DNA from: Calothrix sp. PCC 7716
Lineage (GTDB): Bacteria > Cyanobacteriota > Cyanobacteriia > Cyanobacteriales > Nostocaceae
DNA length: 64,000 bases
Direction: 5' to 3'
NCBI RefSeq assembly: GCF_019977735.1
Contig: NZ_AP025018.1
Span: 9,738,580 to 9,802,579, forward strand
The notes under the pieces: generated by a model
What the model was told of the DNA's origin: nothing
The model's database searches: none
What the model saw: only the letters and a program-made list of their open reading frames with translations
In this document: positions 62,501-64,000 of the stretch, in pieces
Position numbering within the stretch: the first letter of the stretch is position 1
Layout of the letters: each line of letters starts with the position of its first letter
Translations under genes and position numbers: made by a program

Positions 62501-63907
62501 GGTAAAGCTTTTACTCTAGCTAACCGAGTATTTGTTGAAGTGAATACTCAAGACAGCGGAATTAAATTTGCAGTAAAATTGCAAGCAGACGTATCTAGCA
62601 CATCGGTAATTTTCGATTCTTTGCCAGGACAGTTCATATGCGCGAATCCTGGATATCCTAGTAATGTGAGCAGCCTGGTTTCGATATTTACTAGCTCTGT
62701 TTTGCCTCTGGGCTTAAGCTGTAATGTTAACTCCGTAAACTATTCGACTCACGCATTAAATATCAGTGGAGCTTCCTTCGATCTTGATGAGGAATTAAGA
62801 ATTAATTTTAATAATTTATCGGGAACAGCTATTCCTCATCAGGGTATTAGTGGAAGATTTTTGCCGGAAGATATAGATATAAACGCCAACACAATTAGGG
62901 TTCGCAACTCTTTTGTGGATTTTAGATTGCTTAAAAATCAGCAGGTGCGTATTCGTGGCACCATCGGCTCTACGCTTCCATCTTTAAACGGAACAGCAAT
63001 GGCTGTAGGCACAACTTATTTTGTAATCTCAGCCACCGGGAATATAGGCGACCAGATAATAACGATTGGCACGGATGCAGGTGGTATCGCAAATATCACA
63101 AATAAAGGTGTAGGGATATTCTTTGTATTTCCATTTCCTTATGTTAATTGCCAGTGGAAAGCTGGAAATAGAATCAGCATTGATGGCGGAAGTTTGGTAA
63201 CTTTCACTCAAGAAATAGTTAATACTTCTGTGGCTATAACCGCTGGCACGGCATCAACAATTACGCATCAGACAGCACATGGGTACAGCGCTAATCAAGC
63301 TGTAATTTTAGGTGGCGCCACCGCACCCACGGGCGGGTTTATTGGGCATACCTATTACGTTGTTGGAAACGCTGCCTTAACGAGTACTGCGTACAATGTT
63401 TCTCTTGTTCCTGGTGGCGTTCCTCTAGCGTTTACAGGCGCTGGAACGGGCGTAACGATGAACGGGATAGCAGTTACAGTGACTGCTGGAACACCTTCGA
63501 CAATTACCTTAAATAATCATTTCTTGAATCAATTACAAAGAATTACTTTAGGAGGAACAACGTTACCAGGCGCCAGTTTTACTTATAGCGATTTATTTGT
63601 AGTAACGAATAACTTCCCGTCTGCGCCTTTCCAGATTTCGCAGCAAAAAAATGGTGCAGCAATCGCATTTGGAACTACAGGTACAACAGTAACATTGACT
63701 GCGAGTATTAGTGGAAATCATAATTACAACCTCAACAAAACCAAGGTTAATGTTCGCTCAATAGACGAATCGCGGCTTGCTTTTTATGATTCGTCTGGGA
63801 ACCAAATTACTCTTACTAATCAAGGAGGCGCCTTTAGCGTTACTTCTGAAGAAACTCCTTTAGTTACAGGAGAGATAAAAGCTAGACCTATATTGGTGGT
63901 GATATGA
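59510..63907 (+). CDS. Very large phage tail/baseplate-type protein with acidic repeat region
   Basis: This protein is about 1465 residues from MAVNISARNYQ; a GTG 15 bp upstream is also in frame. Residues 1-240 (LIINGLDCTPALKSVDGG, QSVGLNDIASKLLNKAG) resemble a tail-hub or baseplate domain. Residues about 240-650 are mixed. Residues about 665-905 are an acidic array of degenerate units of the form D-I-E-L-G-S-V-S-G-F. The last ~300 residues hold two copies of a T-A-G-T-x-S-T-I-T module followed by V-I-L-G-G-type strands, probably fibre-like. It is transcribed divergently from the head genes and overlaps the next gene by 4 bp. The host-contact role is inferred. Confidence 0.7.
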   Translation: MAVNISARNYQLIINGLDCTPALKSVDGGFSHYDSTGLILINASLVLGRALDFNENLDDRSNPRWARGNIINLYIANSSGQLVPAPIIGYLYILKAEFDGISQLKIEAGCILNLLNFRTPAGDGACFDLGQSVGLNDIASKLLNKAGTGAKWAGNLNGAPLKVPLPKLSNESYIQLFGKLCWANCFIAYQDNLGMIRTRKVSTVPNVIKSLQVGVDDARYERLSGAESPVELVKVSGVLSTKKKVEPTVTLEEEYGPVSAVNPESNSLSVTLIRRTKTTEKIQRFNRTIEIETKVEEPLGIIDPKGKKGDTQLWDSSRKTEIKYYEPPGVNTSGTITQVAIGGSSPAQDNCQEPDEGRLSRHEIEIYRPFVVVLRDYIEAAGLTPSQIGGGLTFWLDERNSIDYSYEQKTDPETKKITIIPKIANTTTRPVGQILPNESYANLPLQHYPAKRQRQQWREKRKDEWEFKETNFECLALVNPAAVESSNPNIVISLGSKLVLVERSARTVVSNSGQATPPAPERFPPTHEIIEKQVKVEVRLPALFGNHQFRPREKEIVIDGGLLTSEAQARELGLIEGHILWGRHKGQSCSVAVSDEWFNAAPLVGCWWKDISGASHLFMVDGFSMAFVNNRLALAFDGIWCGSAPANIPQGEEYDNLIPPYSQVFDIELGSVSILESQAFPYSIELTASEIKSQSQSGFGILTGADIFDIEFGSVSGFGILTGADIRDIELGSVSGFESTSPVNVLLGGASGIFVLVAEGIQLGSVSGFDVDVDSFEARANIGSVSGFEVELAPAVDIELGSISQCAFDVNEFDTRVESGSSSGLDIEIAAAIDVELGSNSQFKFNVDEFEIEVDAGSISGIEIEVVPDIDVELGLISQMEIELNLFEFMLQLGAVSGLEIERMPLIDYSRPFETLRTFSSVPADVDNDFPDDNDFVSLNIPATSTVKLLEIFPKNLVATGAPSALVVAVYMMSGSEKSLLSLIGYSAGENRASVLSGKAFTLANRVFVEVNTQDSGIKFAVKLQADVSSTSVIFDSLPGQFICANPGYPSNVSSLVSIFTSSVLPLGLSCNVNSVNYSTHALNISGASFDLDEELRINFNNLSGTAIPHQGISGRFLPEDIDINANTIRVRNSFVDFRLLKNQQVRIRGTIGSTLPSLNGTAMAVGTTYFVISATGNIGDQIITIGTDAGGIANITNKGVGIFFVFPFPYVNCQWKAGNRISIDGGSLVTFTQEIVNTSVAITAGTASTITHQTAHGYSANQAVILGGATAPTGGFIGHTYYVVGNAALTSTAYNVSLVPGGVPLAFTGAGTGVTMNGIAVTVTAGTPSTITLNNHFLNQLQRITLGGTTLPGASFTYSDLFVVTNNFPSAPFQISQQKNGAAIAFGTTGTTVTLTASISGNHNYNLNKTKVNVRSIDESRLAFYDSSGNQITLTNQGGAFSVTSEETPLVTGEIKARPILVVI
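61500..62215. repeat. Degenerate protein-level repeat region in the tail-type gene
   Basis: About ten to twelve units coding for (D)IELGSVSGFE-like motifs spaced about 18-35 residues apart. DNA copies are near-identical only for one pair (TTTTGGCATATTGACGGGTG-like, at 61603 and 61660); others match only as protein, so the array is old with recent local copying. Confidence 0.75.
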
Positions 63908-64000
63908 AAACTATATCGAGAGTAAGAAGTAACACAATCAAAAGAAGCGCTAATCCTGGGCTGCCTAATGATAAAGTTGTGAGCGGGTTTATTGCGGCGC
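63904..64000 (+). CDS. Phage gene, partial (starts here, runs off the window)
   Basis: The ATG at 63904 overlaps the stop of the large tail-type gene (ATGA) and opens MKTISRVRSNTIKRSANPGL, continuing to the window edge (about 32 codons). The start is basic with no recognisable domain yet. Its tight coupling suggests another tail-module protein. Confidence 0.6.
   Translation, partial: MKTISRVRSNTIKRSANPGLPNDKVVSGFIAA

Overview
The window is AT-rich chromosomal DNA that reads as a cyanobacterium, most likely filamentous. The evidence is a phycobilin-type heme oxygenase, a cyanobacterial AbrB regulator (cyAbrB), cyanobacterial-style Ser/Thr kinases, a Uma2-family protein, an iron-sulfur photolyase-related protein, a TamB-like giant, many insertion sequences, and several cyanobacterial intergenic repeats. 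The whole window is studded with the 6-bp palindrome GGCGCC. I located about 115 copies by eye, where AT-rich composition predicts only a few, and I saw no copy of the usual cyanobacterial palindrome GCGATCGC. This looks like an alternate highly iterated palindrome (HIP).

Region 1 (1-16.7 kb) is a Wzx/Wzy-type exopolysaccharide cluster, all on the + strand: chain-length/co-polymerase protein (partial), polymerase/ligase, flippase, four family-2 glycosyltransferases, a Branch-type (GT14) transferase, a secreted GH74-like beta-propeller protein, a WecG/TagA transferase and a WcaJ-type priming glycosylphosphotransferase. Two genes are broken by insertions whose ends can be read exactly. A 3.4-kb IS1634-like element with a 7-bp target duplication sits in the flippase, and an IS630-like element sits in wecG. 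Removing either restores a full frame, so the pathway was probably functional until recently.

Region 2 (16.7-39 kb) is housekeeping and signalling: heme oxygenase, glmM, aldo/keto reductase, a DUF411 protein, a large hybrid histidine kinase, cyAbrB, a 3D-domain lipoprotein, two tandem Ser/Thr kinases (one with ankyrin repeats), Uma2, the photolyase-related protein, a peptidoglycan-binding protein and two serine hydrolases of penicillin-binding/beta-lactamase type.

Region 3 (39-51 kb) holds a 1923-residue TamB-like protein with near-identical 225-bp internal repeats. It also holds the most unusual locus: nine tandem - strand genes for small secreted Q/G/N/T-rich proteins resembling curlin repeats. 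They look like a rapidly duplicating family of fibre or surface proteins.

Region 4 (51-56.5 kb) has a TPR protein followed by decayed DNA: a pfkA tail, other fragments, and an IS4/IS701-type element inside an AraC-type regulator remnant.

Region 5 (56.5-64 kb) is one end of a prophage. It starts at a 3'-half fragment of tRNA-Cys (a likely att site), has head genes (scaffold, capsid, two small genes) on the - strand, and diverges into a 1470-residue tail-type protein on the + strand. GCGCGC is frequent here in addition to GGCGCC.
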